Below are positions 50,623 to 59,854 of a stretch of DNA of 64,000 bases, piece after piece. A program made the position numbers and the translations under genes. The notes under the pieces were generated by a model, which ran no database searches, was not told where the DNA came from, and saw only the letters and a program-made list of their open reading frames with translations. Origin of the DNA: Fibrisoma limi BUZ 3. GTDB lineage: Bacteria > Bacteroidota > Bacteroidia > Cytophagales > Spirosomataceae. Where the stretch lies: NCBI RefSeq assembly GCF_000296815.2, contig NZ_CAIT01000006.1, forward strand, positions 1,556,777-1,620,776, in the 5' to 3' direction. Numbering within the stretch: the first letter of the stretch is position 1; every line of letters starts with the position of its first letter.

Positions 50623-52542
50623 ATGAGTGCTGATAATCCTTTTTTTTCGAATACAGAATCAGGTGACCGAAGCCTTGTTTACCTCTTGCAGGGTATGCTT
50701 GATGCATCGCCGGGATTCCTTTGTTACTGCGAGCCCATCTGGGAAAAAACCGGTCCGGAGCCGTCTCCTCTCGTTGATCTAGTATACAAGGTAGTCAATC
50801 AGCCACTTTGCCGGTTACTGGGTCGTTCGGTCGATCAGGTAGTGAATCAGCCGGTAAGCCACTTCCTGCCTTCTGCCAAAGCGACCGGTCTGCTTGATCA
50901 TTGCGCCCAAACCCTGGCTACAAAACAAGGGCGGCAGTTCGACTTCTCGTACAATGCCGACGGCTTCAGCGGCAGGTACCGAATCGAGGCCACGCCCCTG
51001 CTGGAGGGCTTGGTGATATCGTTCAACAAACTGAGCGCACAGCCAGACGTTCAACCCGCCGACCAGCCGTCGATGCTGCAAAGTATCATCGACAATTCGC
51101 TGAGTGGGTTGATGGGCTTCGTGGCTATCCGGGACGAGCAAAACGCTATTACTGATTTCCGCATATCCTTTTTCAATCCGGCTTGTCTGGCCCTGACCGG
51201 CCTGTCGGCCAACCATTTCCGGCAGCGAACATTCCGGCAGCAGGTTCCCCCCGACCACCTCCCTGCCATCATGACGGTGCTGCATCAGGTCGTAACGCAT
51301 CGACAATCGACCCGGGTCGAGTTTTTCTCGAGTCATATCAACCGATGGGTCGACATCGGTTTGTCTCCCCTCGGCGATGGGTTCCTGGCTTCCTTTATCG
51401 ACATTACCGACCGTAAACAGGCCACAACCCGGCTCCAGTCCATTATTGATCAGGCGCACACGGCCGTTGCTACGCTGAAGCCCGTACGTGCTGATGAACC
51501 TGGTTCCGACATTGTTGATTTTGAAATAACTCTGGCCAACAAAGCGCTGGAAGACTACATAAAGTCGTCGGTGCCGATTGTACAGCGGTTGCTGAGCGAG
51601 TCGTTTCCTTCCTATATAACACTGGGGCTTTTTGAGCGCTACCGGCAAACGGCCGACGAGAAGGTCCGGCAACGGTTCGAGTTTCATTACAACGCCGATG
51701 GGATCGACGCCTGGGTGGATATTCAGTCGGTGCCGCTCGACGGTGAGGTACTGGTCACGTTGTCAAACCATACACTGCTGAAACAGACCCAGCTACAGTT
51801 GGAAAACAAAATCTCCGAACTGAACCTGCTGAACGAAAACCTGGAACAGTTCGTCTACACAGCTTCACACGACCTACAGGAGCCCCTCCGAAAAGTCCGG
51901 ACGTTCGGTGATATGCTTCTCGATTCGTATGAACCATCCCTGGGCGAAGCGGGAACTGATCTGGTTCGGCGCATGCAGGGGGCTGTCTCCCGAATGCAGG
52001 AACTGATCCGGGGCCTGCTGGCCTACTCCCGTACGACCACCGACCGCCAGCCCCACCAGGTAGTTGACCTGAACACCATCATCGACGACGTACTTGATGA
52101 CCTGGAGCCTGTGCTGACCGAAACAAAAGCCCACCTGGCCATCGATCCGCTGCCGGTCATTCAGGGTGACCCATTGCAGCTACGGCAGCTTTTTCAGAAT
52201 CTGCTGGCCAACGCGGTGAAGTTCAGCCGCCCCGACGTACTACCCGACATCCACATCGACGTCCACGAAAACCAGCAAACCGACTTGCCATCGGGGCTGA
52301 ATATCCCGCCCGGCGGGTTTGTCGTCATCGCCATCCGCGACAACGGTATTGGCTTTGATGCGGAACACGAAGAGCGCATTTTTGAGCTGTTCCAGCGCCT
52401 GAATAACCGCAGTCAGCACACGGGAACGGGTATCGGCCTGGCCATCTGCAAACGGGTGGTCGAAAACCACGGCGGAACGATTACGGTCCAGAGCAAGCCC
52501 GGCCAGGGTAGTACGTTCACGGTGTACCTACCCCATAGTTAG
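50623..52542 (+). CDS. PAS sensor histidine kinase
   Basis: 639 aa, soluble. Three PAS-like regions (about 20-135, 150-270, 275-390; the first and third share the segment FHYNADG/FSYNADG), a short coiled coil, HisKA with H416 (ASHDLQEPLRKVRTFG) and HATPase_c (NLLANAVKF, DNGIGFD, GTGIGLAICKR). Its HisKA-HATPase part is very similar to that of the 983-aa kinase at 25.3 kb. No receiver. The gene converges with and overlaps the MBOAT gene by 4 nt. Confidence 0.95.
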   Translation: MSADNPFFSNTESGDRSLVYLLQGMLDASPGFLCYCEPIWEKTGPEPSPLVDLVYKVVNQPLCRLLGRSVDQVVNQPVSHFLPSAKATGLLDHCAQTLATKQGRQFDFSYNADGFSGRYRIEATPLLEGLVISFNKLSAQPDVQPADQPSMLQSIIDNSLSGLMGFVAIRDEQNAITDFRISFFNPACLALTGLSANHFRQRTFRQQVPPDHLPAIMTVLHQVVTHRQSTRVEFFSSHINRWVDIGLSPLGDGFLASFIDITDRKQATTRLQSIIDQAHTAVATLKPVRADEPGSDIVDFEITLANKALEDYIKSSVPIVQRLLSESFPSYITLGLFERYRQTADEKVRQRFEFHYNADGIDAWVDIQSVPLDGEVLVTLSNHTLLKQTQLQLENKISELNLLNENLEQFVYTASHDLQEPLRKVRTFGDMLLDSYEPSLGEAGTDLVRRMQGAVSRMQELIRGLLAYSRTTTDRQPHQVVDLNTIIDDVLDDLEPVLTETKAHLAIDPLPVIQGDPLQLRQLFQNLLANAVKFSRPDVLPDIHIDVHENQQTDLPSGLNIPPGGFVVIAIRDNGIGFDAEHEERIFELFQRLNNRSQHTGTGIGLAICKRVVENHGGTITVQSKPGQGSTFTVYLPHS

Positions 52543-54032
52543 AACTGGAAGTAGATAAACTGGTTGGACGAGAACACACCGAACAGGTAGCTCACCAGCA
52601 TAATCAGCGTAAACAGCACGTAGAACCGCAATGTATTGCGCGTTGGAATATAGAGGTAATAATATTCCTTGATCATCAGAAACGCGATCAGGAAAATACT
52701 GAATCCCATTTCGGTCGCATTCAGGGGTGTACTGACGGTATCATTGAACGACAACGTACCGATCCGGCCCAGAATCAGGAATGCGTCGCCAACGCTTCTG
52801 GCCCGAAAAAACACCCAGGTCAGCATGACCAGCACGAAGGTCAGCAGGAGTTGAAGCGCCTGATACAGCCGATTGCTTTCGGGGAGTTCGATACCCTGCC
52901 GCTTCAGGTACTTGTCGCGCAGACCAGCCCCAACCTGATACACGCCGTGCAGACCGCCCCAGATGACGTAGGTCCAGTTGGCGCCGTGCCACAGGCCGCT
53001 GGCCAGAAAAACCGTCAACTGGTTCAGGTTCCGGCGGGCTTCTCCTTTGCGGTTCCCGCCCAGTGGAATGTACAGATAATCACGGAACCAGGTTGACAGG
53101 GAAATGTGCCAGCGACGCCAGAAATCGGTAATCGAGCGGGCAATGTAGGGCGTCCGGAAGTTTTCCATGAGCGTAAAGCCCATCACCCGCGCGGCTCCGA
53201 TGGCAATGTCGGAGTAGGCCGAAAAGTCGCAGTAAATCTGGAACGTAAAGAAGAACGTAGCAACGAGCAGCGTCAGGCCGTTGTGCTGGTCGGGGTTGTT
53301 GAACGCCGGATCGACCATCATGACCAGCCGGTCGGCGATGACCACCTTTTTAAAGAGGCCAAACGCCATTTGCATGAGGCCGGCTTTGACATTTTCGAAA
53401 TCGTAGGGAAAAAACGTATGATACTGGTGCAGTACGTTCTGCGGTCGCTCGATCGGGCCAGCTACGAGCTGCGGGTAGAACATAACGTAGAGGGCGTAGA
53501 TACCGAAGTGACGCTCAGCCTTCTGATTGCCCCGGTACACCTCGATGGTGTAGCTCATGGCCTGAAACGTATGAAACGACAACCCAATAGGCAGGATACT
53601 CGTGGCATTGTCCTTAAACGAACTGATACCACTTTGCCCGAATACGTGCAGCACTTTCACAAACACGCGGTCAATCACATACGTAATCTGATCGGCCAGT
53701 TCGGGCAGGTGCAGGAAGTTGAACAGCCCGGCAATATTCTCCGTTAAAAAACCCAGGTACTTAAAAAAGGCGAGAATACCGAGGTTGGAAATCAGCGAAA
53801 TGATCAGTAGCCAGCGCCGGGTCTGGCCTTCCGTTCGTTCGATCAGTAGCCCGGCAATGTAGTCGATTACGATGGTCAGCAGCAGGATCAGAATATAGAT
53901 CGGCTGAAATACCATGTAGAAATAACAACTGGCCAGCAGCAGCAACACCCACCTTCCCTGCCACTTCAGGCTGAAGTAGGCGAGCGTAACGACGATAAAA
54001 AAAAGAATGAACTGTAGCGAGTTGAACAGCAT
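52539..54032 (-). CDS. MBOAT family O-acyltransferase (AlgI-like)
   Basis: 497 aa, about eleven membrane helices. The catalytic His349 is in LWHGANWTYVIWGGLHG, and the AlgI hallmark segments YIPLGGNRKG and DFWRRWHISLSTWFRDYL are present. It moves acyl (often acetyl) groups across the inner membrane for O-acylation of an envelope glycan. The periplasmic SGNH/AlgJ-type partner normally next to it is missing. It lies 9 nt after a GT2 gene in the glycan cluster. Confidence 0.95.
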   Translation of the reverse strand: MLFNSLQFILFFIVVTLAYFSLKWQGRWVLLLLASCYFYMVFQPIYILILLLTIVIDYIAGLLIERTEGQTRRWLLIISLISNLGILAFFKYLGFLTENIAGLFNFLHLPELADQITYVIDRVFVKVLHVFGQSGISSFKDNATSILPIGLSFHTFQAMSYTIEVYRGNQKAERHFGIYALYVMFYPQLVAGPIERPQNVLHQYHTFFPYDFENVKAGLMQMAFGLFKKVVIADRLVMMVDPAFNNPDQHNGLTLLVATFFFTFQIYCDFSAYSDIAIGAARVMGFTLMENFRTPYIARSITDFWRRWHISLSTWFRDYLYIPLGGNRKGEARRNLNQLTVFLASGLWHGANWTYVIWGGLHGVYQVGAGLRDKYLKRQGIELPESNRLYQALQLLLTFVLVMLTWVFFRARSVGDAFLILGRIGTLSFNDTVSTPLNATEMGFSIFLIAFLMIKEYYYLYIPTRNTLRFYVLFTLIMLVSYLFGVFSSNQFIYFQF

Positions 54033-54041
54033 ACGGTAAAA

Positions 54042-55010
54042 TCAGTAAACGCGCTCGACCCGCTCCACAAAGTCCCGGTATTGCCGGGCGGGGATGAACT
54101 GCGGTTGCGTTCGGTAGGTCAATACGATGAATACCAACAGCAACGAAATCAAAAAAGCCTGTAAAATCAGAATTAGAAACGAAAACACGAGGTAGCTGGC
54201 CCAGCCCGGTACGGCCGTATTGGTAAACAACCGCAGGTACACGGCCACACCGATACCCACCGCCGACACGGCCGCCATCATGACGCAGAACAGCAGAATC
54301 CGGACGGCCGTCGTATCCATCAGGACCGACACCGCACTCAGTCCATGCATGATCAGCGAAACAAAGTTCATTTTCGACTGCCCCGCCAGCCGCCGGCCCC
54401 GTTCCAGCGGTACGGCCGTATAAGGCAGCCTTGACCGGATTACGCCCCCCGGGTAGTTGTTCCATATTTCGGATACGTGGGCCAGTTTTCGCAGCCTGGA
54501 CGCCGGTATGAGGCTGAAGTTCCCAAACGTAATCACTTTGCCGGTGAGCAGCCGAAACACGCTTTTGTAGATCGTATAGAACAGCCGGAACATGAAGCTT
54601 TCGTGCCGTTTGGCGCGGTGCGCAAAGACCACGCGGCCCGGTTGGGCAACCCCCATTTCCAGCAGTTTGATAATGTCTTCAGGGCGATCCTCGCCGTCGG
54701 AGTCCATAACGATGGTCGGGTACTGCTCTGCCTGATCGGCCAGGTAGGACAGGCCAAGCGCAATGGCTTTCTGGTGGCCAACGTTCCGGAACAGTCGCAG
54801 TACCGACAACGACTGCCCAACGCCCTGCGGCAGGGTATCAAAGTCAGTAGCCGAGCAATCATCTACGATTAGAAACGCCAGCCGGTCGCGTATCGGAGTA
54901 TCCACCACCGCCCGGATTCGCTCCAGGAGTAGTCCTAATGCGGGCCAATCGTTGAAAAGAGGAATGACAATATTGATACGTTCAGAATAAGGGGCCGTTT
55001 CGGTATCCAA
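54042..55010 (-). CDS. GT2 glycosyltransferase with C-terminal membrane helices (GtrB-like)
   Basis: 322 aa. GT-A domain (about 10-215) with INIVIPLFNDW and the DxD-type site MDSDGEDRPED, then two hydrophobic segments (about 230-290; ILLFCVMMAAVSAVGIGVAVYL). This is the layout of enzymes that load a sugar onto polyprenyl phosphate. It may feed the polytopic transferases upstream in the cluster (inference). Confidence 0.88.
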   Translation of the reverse strand: MDTETAPYSERINIVIPLFNDWPALGLLLERIRAVVDTPIRDRLAFLIVDDCSATDFDTLPQGVGQSLSVLRLFRNVGHQKAIALGLSYLADQAEQYPTIVMDSDGEDRPEDIIKLLEMGVAQPGRVVFAHRAKRHESFMFRLFYTIYKSVFRLLTGKVITFGNFSLIPASRLRKLAHVSEIWNNYPGGVIRSRLPYTAVPLERGRRLAGQSKMNFVSLIMHGLSAVSVLMDTTAVRILLFCVMMAAVSAVGIGVAVYLRLFTNTAVPGWASYLVFSFLILILQAFLISLLLVFIVLTYRTQPQFIPARQYRDFVERVERVY

Positions 55011-55089
55011 AGTGGCTGGTGGTTATTCGCACAAAAATAAGCGATTCTCCTAAAAACCCGGCAGGGACTTGTTTCATCGGCCAATGAAC

Positions 55090-56766
55090 CTAGTGTACGT
55101 CCACAAACTGATCTGTGTATCGGACATCGGCTTCATGGGAATTTGTTCGTACGATTCCTACACGGTAGCGCCCCGGCTCAATCATGGAAACCGGCATTGC
55201 GGCCCAGAAGCCGGGGGCCGGCCTGAAGATAGTTAATCTGGTCGGCGGGTTGGGAATTGCCGCAATCAGGTACGTCTTCCGGTCAGATTTCATGGCGAGG
55301 TATATGCATGAGTTACGCCCCGGAGCATACTGCTCCTGACCGGCACTGGTAACCGTTACGTAATCCGGAAGCGATTGGATTGTCAGCCGGAGGGGTTGCG
55401 GCCCCTGGGGATTGTTCGTAAGGAATTGCTGCTCATTGGCGGTGATTACCGGATTAGGCAGCTCATACCACCCCCGACGTTTCATCTCATCTAGTTGCTG
55501 ATCAATAAAGTCAGCCAGCATTGATTGCCGTGAGCCTCCTAAACCGATCCGGTTATAACGCTGGTTAAAGGCCAGGGCCAGCTTGCTATTCTGCCAGTTA
55601 ATCACTTGCTGGGTATACGTTACGTAAGAAACCACGTTCACGACCAGGGCCAAACCAAGTAACGCCGGAAACCAGCGTCGGCGTCGCTCGGGAGAGAGCT
55701 GGTTAATGAAGATAAGGTACACCGCGGCTGATAGTACCATGATGTATGCCCGGTATGAACTCCATAGCATCATTTCGAAATTGAAGCGCGTACGAAACAA
55801 GGCTACCAGCGCCGTATTCATAACCAGAAACAGCGTTACCCCCAGCAGAAAGCCATTCCAGGGCGACATCGGCTCGGTTCGTAAGACGACCAGCCGCACC
55901 GCCCAAACTATCCAGAACATAATCAGTATGGCCCCAACGACCAGCGGCAGCAGCGCCCGCTCATCGACTGCCCAGGCGGGCATGAGGTCAAACAAGCTCC
56001 CGGCATACACAAAAAAGCCGCGAACAACCTGCAGCGGATGCTGAATCAGAAACGCAAACCCTTCCTGATTTCCCTGTTGTACCGGATAGCCATAGAAATA
56101 CCCAAAAACAGCCAGTGAAGCAACGCCAATCCATCCCCCCAGTCGAAGCCACTGCTTCTGCCCAACCAGCACCATCGCGCCCGCCACCCACACCAGCAAG
56201 CCGTTGCCCATGCTGAACGTACTGAACACGCCCATAATCAGGGCGATCCCGTAGCTGGTCGGCGAGTTCTGCGCCAGTGCGTACAAGGTCAGCATGATGA
56301 GCATAATGATAGCCAGATACTGGAGCGAAAACAGGGCCGTAAACGTCATCAGATACGGCTGGGGTTGAAACAGGATCAACGTAACCGGCAGCAGATAATA
56401 CCAGGCAAGCCTCTGCCGACGCCCGGCAACATAAAAAAGACCTGAAATGACAATCAGTCCTAGGTTGCCGATGACCATCAGGTGGAGAAAATTGATGGAG
56501 CCCGTCAGGGTCGTATACAGTAGAACAACCAGCCGGGCGTAGAGCAACCGGTGTTCATTGTTCGGCCGGAGAATGGCTTCCCACTTCTCATGCCACGACG
56601 CTGCATTCAGAAATCGCGTCAGAAAATAGGGGATGCTTTCAAAATCGTCAAACCAGGGAATGTTTAACGAATAGTAGAAAAAAGAAGCGAAGAAAATAAA
56701 GACAGGTACTAACAGAATCAACCCTGTAGCAGGCTGTTTCAGCAAGGTTTTGTGTGGTGGTTGCAT
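55090..56766 (-). CDS. Polytopic membrane protein, GT-C-like, copy 1
   Basis: 558 aa, about eleven helices, then a periplasmic C-terminal domain (about 400-558). Right after the first helix comes PWFDDFES (D40-D41), and then the motif RPNNEHR (67-73). An acidic pair in the first external loop is the metal/catalytic feature of GT-C enzymes using polyprenyl-phosphate sugars. The protein at 58009 shares both motifs at the same places. Family name not known to me; the glycosyltransferase role is inference. Confidence 0.7.
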   Translation of the reverse strand: MQPPHKTLLKQPATGLILLVPVFIFFASFFYYSLNIPWFDDFESIPYFLTRFLNAASWHEKWEAILRPNNEHRLLYARLVVLLYTTLTGSINFLHLMVIGNLGLIVISGLFYVAGRRQRLAWYYLLPVTLILFQPQPYLMTFTALFSLQYLAIIMLIMLTLYALAQNSPTSYGIALIMGVFSTFSMGNGLLVWVAGAMVLVGQKQWLRLGGWIGVASLAVFGYFYGYPVQQGNQEGFAFLIQHPLQVVRGFFVYAGSLFDLMPAWAVDERALLPLVVGAILIMFWIVWAVRLVVLRTEPMSPWNGFLLGVTLFLVMNTALVALFRTRFNFEMMLWSSYRAYIMVLSAAVYLIFINQLSPERRRRWFPALLGLALVVNVVSYVTYTQQVINWQNSKLALAFNQRYNRIGLGGSRQSMLADFIDQQLDEMKRRGWYELPNPVITANEQQFLTNNPQGPQPLRLTIQSLPDYVTVTSAGQEQYAPGRNSCIYLAMKSDRKTYLIAAIPNPPTRLTIFRPAPGFWAAMPVSMIEPGRYRVGIVRTNSHEADVRYTDQFVDVH

Positions 56767-56962
56767 ACTTTACTTAGCCGGAACCAGCAAGTAAATGTCT
56801 ATGGATAGTGGAACAAACTTCATAGATTCTGCTGGACTGATAGGTAGACTAACAAAATCAGTCTGCGCGCACAACTGCGCCTACTGACCTAATAACCAGC
56901 CGCTTTTCCGTTGAGTATCAAAACTGAAACATTGAGCAATTTCTGACAACAATCCTGAATGA

Positions 56963-57958
56963 CTACGGGGTAGCCGGCTTGCAAACTGCCGGGGCCGTTT
57001 CAAGGGGCCGGGGGCCCAGTCGTTCTTTCTGCCGGATCACTTCTTTTACGACGTAGAGCGGGCGGCCTTTGGTCTGAAAGAAAATCCGCAGTACGTACTC
57101 CCCGATCAGGCCCAGCGCGATAAGCTGCACCCCGCTGAAAAGGACAATGACGAACAGTGTTGCCGTGAAGCCCTGCGGCACGTCGCCGTAAAAATACTTT
57201 TTGATCAGCGTTTGAATCAAGTACAGAAACGCGATCGTAAAGGTGATCAACCCCAGGCGCGTCACCAGCTTGATTGGGTACTCGCTGAAGTTGAAAATAC
57301 CGTTGTACGCCAGTTTCCGCAGCATCTTGAACGAATATTTCGGCGCTCCGGCTACCCGGGCATCGCGTTCGTATTCAATACCAATCTGACTAAATCCAAT
57401 CCAACTGCGCATACCCCGGATAAAACGGCTTTCTTCGGGCATCTGGCTCAGTACGTCGGCCACCCGCCGGCTGATGAGCGAAAAATCCCCGCTGTCGAGC
57501 GGTATGTCAACGTATGAAATGGAGCGCATCAGCCGGTAGAACATCGAGTACGCCAGCCGTTTGAACACACCCTCCTTCCGTTTTTTCCGAATGGCATACA
57601 CAACGTCGTAGCCCTCCAGGTACTTGTTGTAGAAGTCGGTTAGCAGTTCGGGGGGGTCCTGCAAATCGCCGTCGATAATAAACAGCGCTTCGGTAGCCCG
57701 GGCTGATGCGATACCGGCCGACAGGGCAATCTGATGGCCGTAGTTACGGGACAGGAAAACGCAGTGGTACCGCGCATCGACAAGAGCCACCTGCTGCATC
57801 AGGGCGGCCGTATTGTCACGACTGCCATCGTCGATCAGTACCACCTCGATACGAAGTGGCGACGCATCCATGACGGCATTGAGTCGGGCAACGAGGTGCG
57901 GAAACGATTCGCGTTCGTTATACAGCGGGGCAACAATTGAGATCTGCGGCTCAGACAA
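56963..57958 (-). CDS. GT2 polyprenyl-phosphate glycosyltransferase (GtrB/DPM1-like)
   Basis: 331 aa if the TTG at 57958 is the start; no ATG occurs near the N-terminus, and the catalytic domain begins at SEPQISIVAPLYNERES. Motifs: VVLIDDGSRDNT, FIIDGDLQDPPE (DxD) and SGDFSLISRRV. Two C-terminal helices follow (LGLITFTIAFLYLIQTLI and FVIVLFSGVQLIALGLIG). Such enzymes make undecaprenyl- or dolichyl-phosphate sugar for GT-C transferases; the GT-C-like genes flank it on both sides. Confidence 0.88.
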   Translation of the reverse strand: MSEPQISIVAPLYNERESFPHLVARLNAVMDASPLRIEVVLIDDGSRDNTAALMQQVALVDARYHCVFLSRNYGHQIALSAGIASARATEALFIIDGDLQDPPELLTDFYNKYLEGYDVVYAIRKKRKEGVFKRLAYSMFYRLMRSISYVDIPLDSGDFSLISRRVADVLSQMPEESRFIRGMRSWIGFSQIGIEYERDARVAGAPKYSFKMLRKLAYNGIFNFSEYPIKLVTRLGLITFTIAFLYLIQTLIKKYFYGDVPQGFTATLFVIVLFSGVQLIALGLIGEYVLRIFFQTKGRPLYVVKEVIRQKERLGPRPLETAPAVCKPATP

Positions 57959-58008
57959 GGTAGTAAGGAATGAAACGGTTCCTACGGGCAAAAGTACGCG
58001 TTTTTTTA

Positions 58009-59763
58009 CTATGGCACAGTAATGGTCTGTTTGCCGAACCGAACCGGCTGGGTATTTCCGGGCAGAATCAGCATACCGATCCGATACGTTCCCGGGTGCA
58101 GCATCCCCCGAATGACTTCGGCCCGCAGGCCCGGTACAGGGCGATTCAGGAAGAATGGGCCTGGCGCAAAATAGGACTCTGTTGGAAACAGAAACGTCCA
58201 CCGGTCGGAGACGGCGACTACATAAGCCTGCCGGGTTGCGGCCGGGGGCGACCAGTTTGGTGTCTGCACTACGGTGCTGTACTCATTGTCGATACGTTCC
58301 AGTTTCAGGAGCGGATCGGGCGGCAGCGTCCGGGTAGCGGGTCGCAGCACCGGTTCAAACAGCGTAGCTATCTCGGCCGGATAGGTATACATTCCCCGTT
58401 TTATCGTCTCATTGATCACCTGCCGGGCCATGTCGGCAAACGGCGTTCCCGGCGTTGCACCCAGCCCCACCTGGTTGTGCTGTTGATCGAAGGCAAAACT
58501 GAGCAGCATCTGCCGGCGCTGGGACACTTTAGGCCAGTGTCGCATATAGGAAACACCCCACACCAGTATGCTCAGGACCATTCCGACCCGGAACCACTGC
58601 GTCACGGTCCTGCCGACCCGGAACTCGCTCAGGCCATTGAGGTACAGCAACACGACCAGCACAGCCGGGTACAGCATGTAGTTGCTCACCAGCATGACAC
58701 TGTAGCCAAAGCGAGGTCGTAAGAATGCAACAATCACGGCGTTGACCATCAGAAACGCGTAGCAGCCGGTGAAGAAATACCGTCGTTTCTGCAACGCATC
58801 TTCGGTGCGCCCAACCGACGACCAGCCCGAACTCCCCGACCGCCGGAACGAAATGGTTTCCCAGTTCATCTGCCACAAAAACCAGAGCATCGTCGGAATC
58901 ACGACCAGCCCGGCCAGCGTTGGCAGTACGCTACGCCAGAAGATGCTGTATTTTGGAAAAAAATCGAACAACGCCCCGGTGAACGTAAAGAAACCGGAGA
59001 ACACCAGATACGGGTACTTCAGGAAAAACGAGAAGCTGGTTTCGTTACCCTGTGGGCTGCTGAAATCGTGGAAGTAAAAAATGATCGTAGCGATACCGAT
59101 AGCCAGCCAGACGCCCAGTCGACGCCAGTGCTGCTGCAACGTCAGCACAACGGCCCCCGCAACCCAGCCAAACAGGCCGTTGCTCATCGATAGCGACGCC
59201 AGCAGTTGCAGCACCGTAGCACCCGCAAACCGTTCCCGACCCCGCCCCGCCAACAGGTAAATAGCCGAAAACGTCAGAAAAACGACCACCTGGTGCTGCA
59301 AGCCTGTGATGGCCCAGATGCTGGTCAGGTAGTGCTGGGGCTGAAGCAGCAGGAACGGAACCGGCGCAAAAGCCAGCAAAGGCAGTTTGATCGATCGGAA
59401 TACCCGATAAAACAGCCCCAGAATCCCAAGCAGGAAACCAAATGCGATGAAAATCAACCACCGGAAGTTCACCTCGCCGGTCAGGTCATACATACCGAGC
59501 GTAATGAGCTTGGCAATGAGGATGCGGTGTTCGTTATTGGGCCGCAGGAGCCAGTCGAGCTTTTCGGCTGTTGTGCGGGCATCGGTGTAGCCAACAATGA
59601 AGTTCAGAAACGCATCCAGGTCGTCCATCCAGGGCACATTGACCGTATAGGTCAGCAGGAGTGCCACAAAACAGACCAGTGGTATGGCCACCAGCAGCGA
59701 AGCAGCCCGGCGCAACAGGCTGGGGGCAACGGCTTTGGTTGGTAAAACAGATAACTGCTCCAT
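58009..59763 (-). CDS. Polytopic membrane protein, GT-C-like, copy 2
   Basis: 584 aa, paralogue of the 558-aa protein. First helix followed by PWMDDLDAF (D47-D48) and RPNNEHR (74-80); further shared features are YPYLVFSGFFTFTGALFD and, near the end, NQVGLGATPGTPFADM. About eleven helices, then a soluble domain (about 430-584). It ends 50 nt before the GT2 gene. Likely transferase for a lipid-linked sugar; acceptor unknown. Confidence 0.7.
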   Translation of the reverse strand: MEQLSVLPTKAVAPSLLRRAASLLVAIPLVCFVALLLTYTVNVPWMDDLDAFLNFIVGYTDARTTAEKLDWLLRPNNEHRILIAKLITLGMYDLTGEVNFRWLIFIAFGFLLGILGLFYRVFRSIKLPLLAFAPVPFLLLQPQHYLTSIWAITGLQHQVVVFLTFSAIYLLAGRGRERFAGATVLQLLASLSMSNGLFGWVAGAVVLTLQQHWRRLGVWLAIGIATIIFYFHDFSSPQGNETSFSFFLKYPYLVFSGFFTFTGALFDFFPKYSIFWRSVLPTLAGLVVIPTMLWFLWQMNWETISFRRSGSSGWSSVGRTEDALQKRRYFFTGCYAFLMVNAVIVAFLRPRFGYSVMLVSNYMLYPAVLVVLLYLNGLSEFRVGRTVTQWFRVGMVLSILVWGVSYMRHWPKVSQRRQMLLSFAFDQQHNQVGLGATPGTPFADMARQVINETIKRGMYTYPAEIATLFEPVLRPATRTLPPDPLLKLERIDNEYSTVVQTPNWSPPAATRQAYVVAVSDRWTFLFPTESYFAPGPFFLNRPVPGLRAEVIRGMLHPGTYRIGMLILPGNTQPVRFGKQTITVP

Positions 59764-59854
59764 ATCGGAATGTCAACTACTGGAAACCGTTGCACACCGT
59801 AGCATCCTTACGAAAATAGCTACAGTCGGGCAGCCGGTCTCTGATGTCAATGAT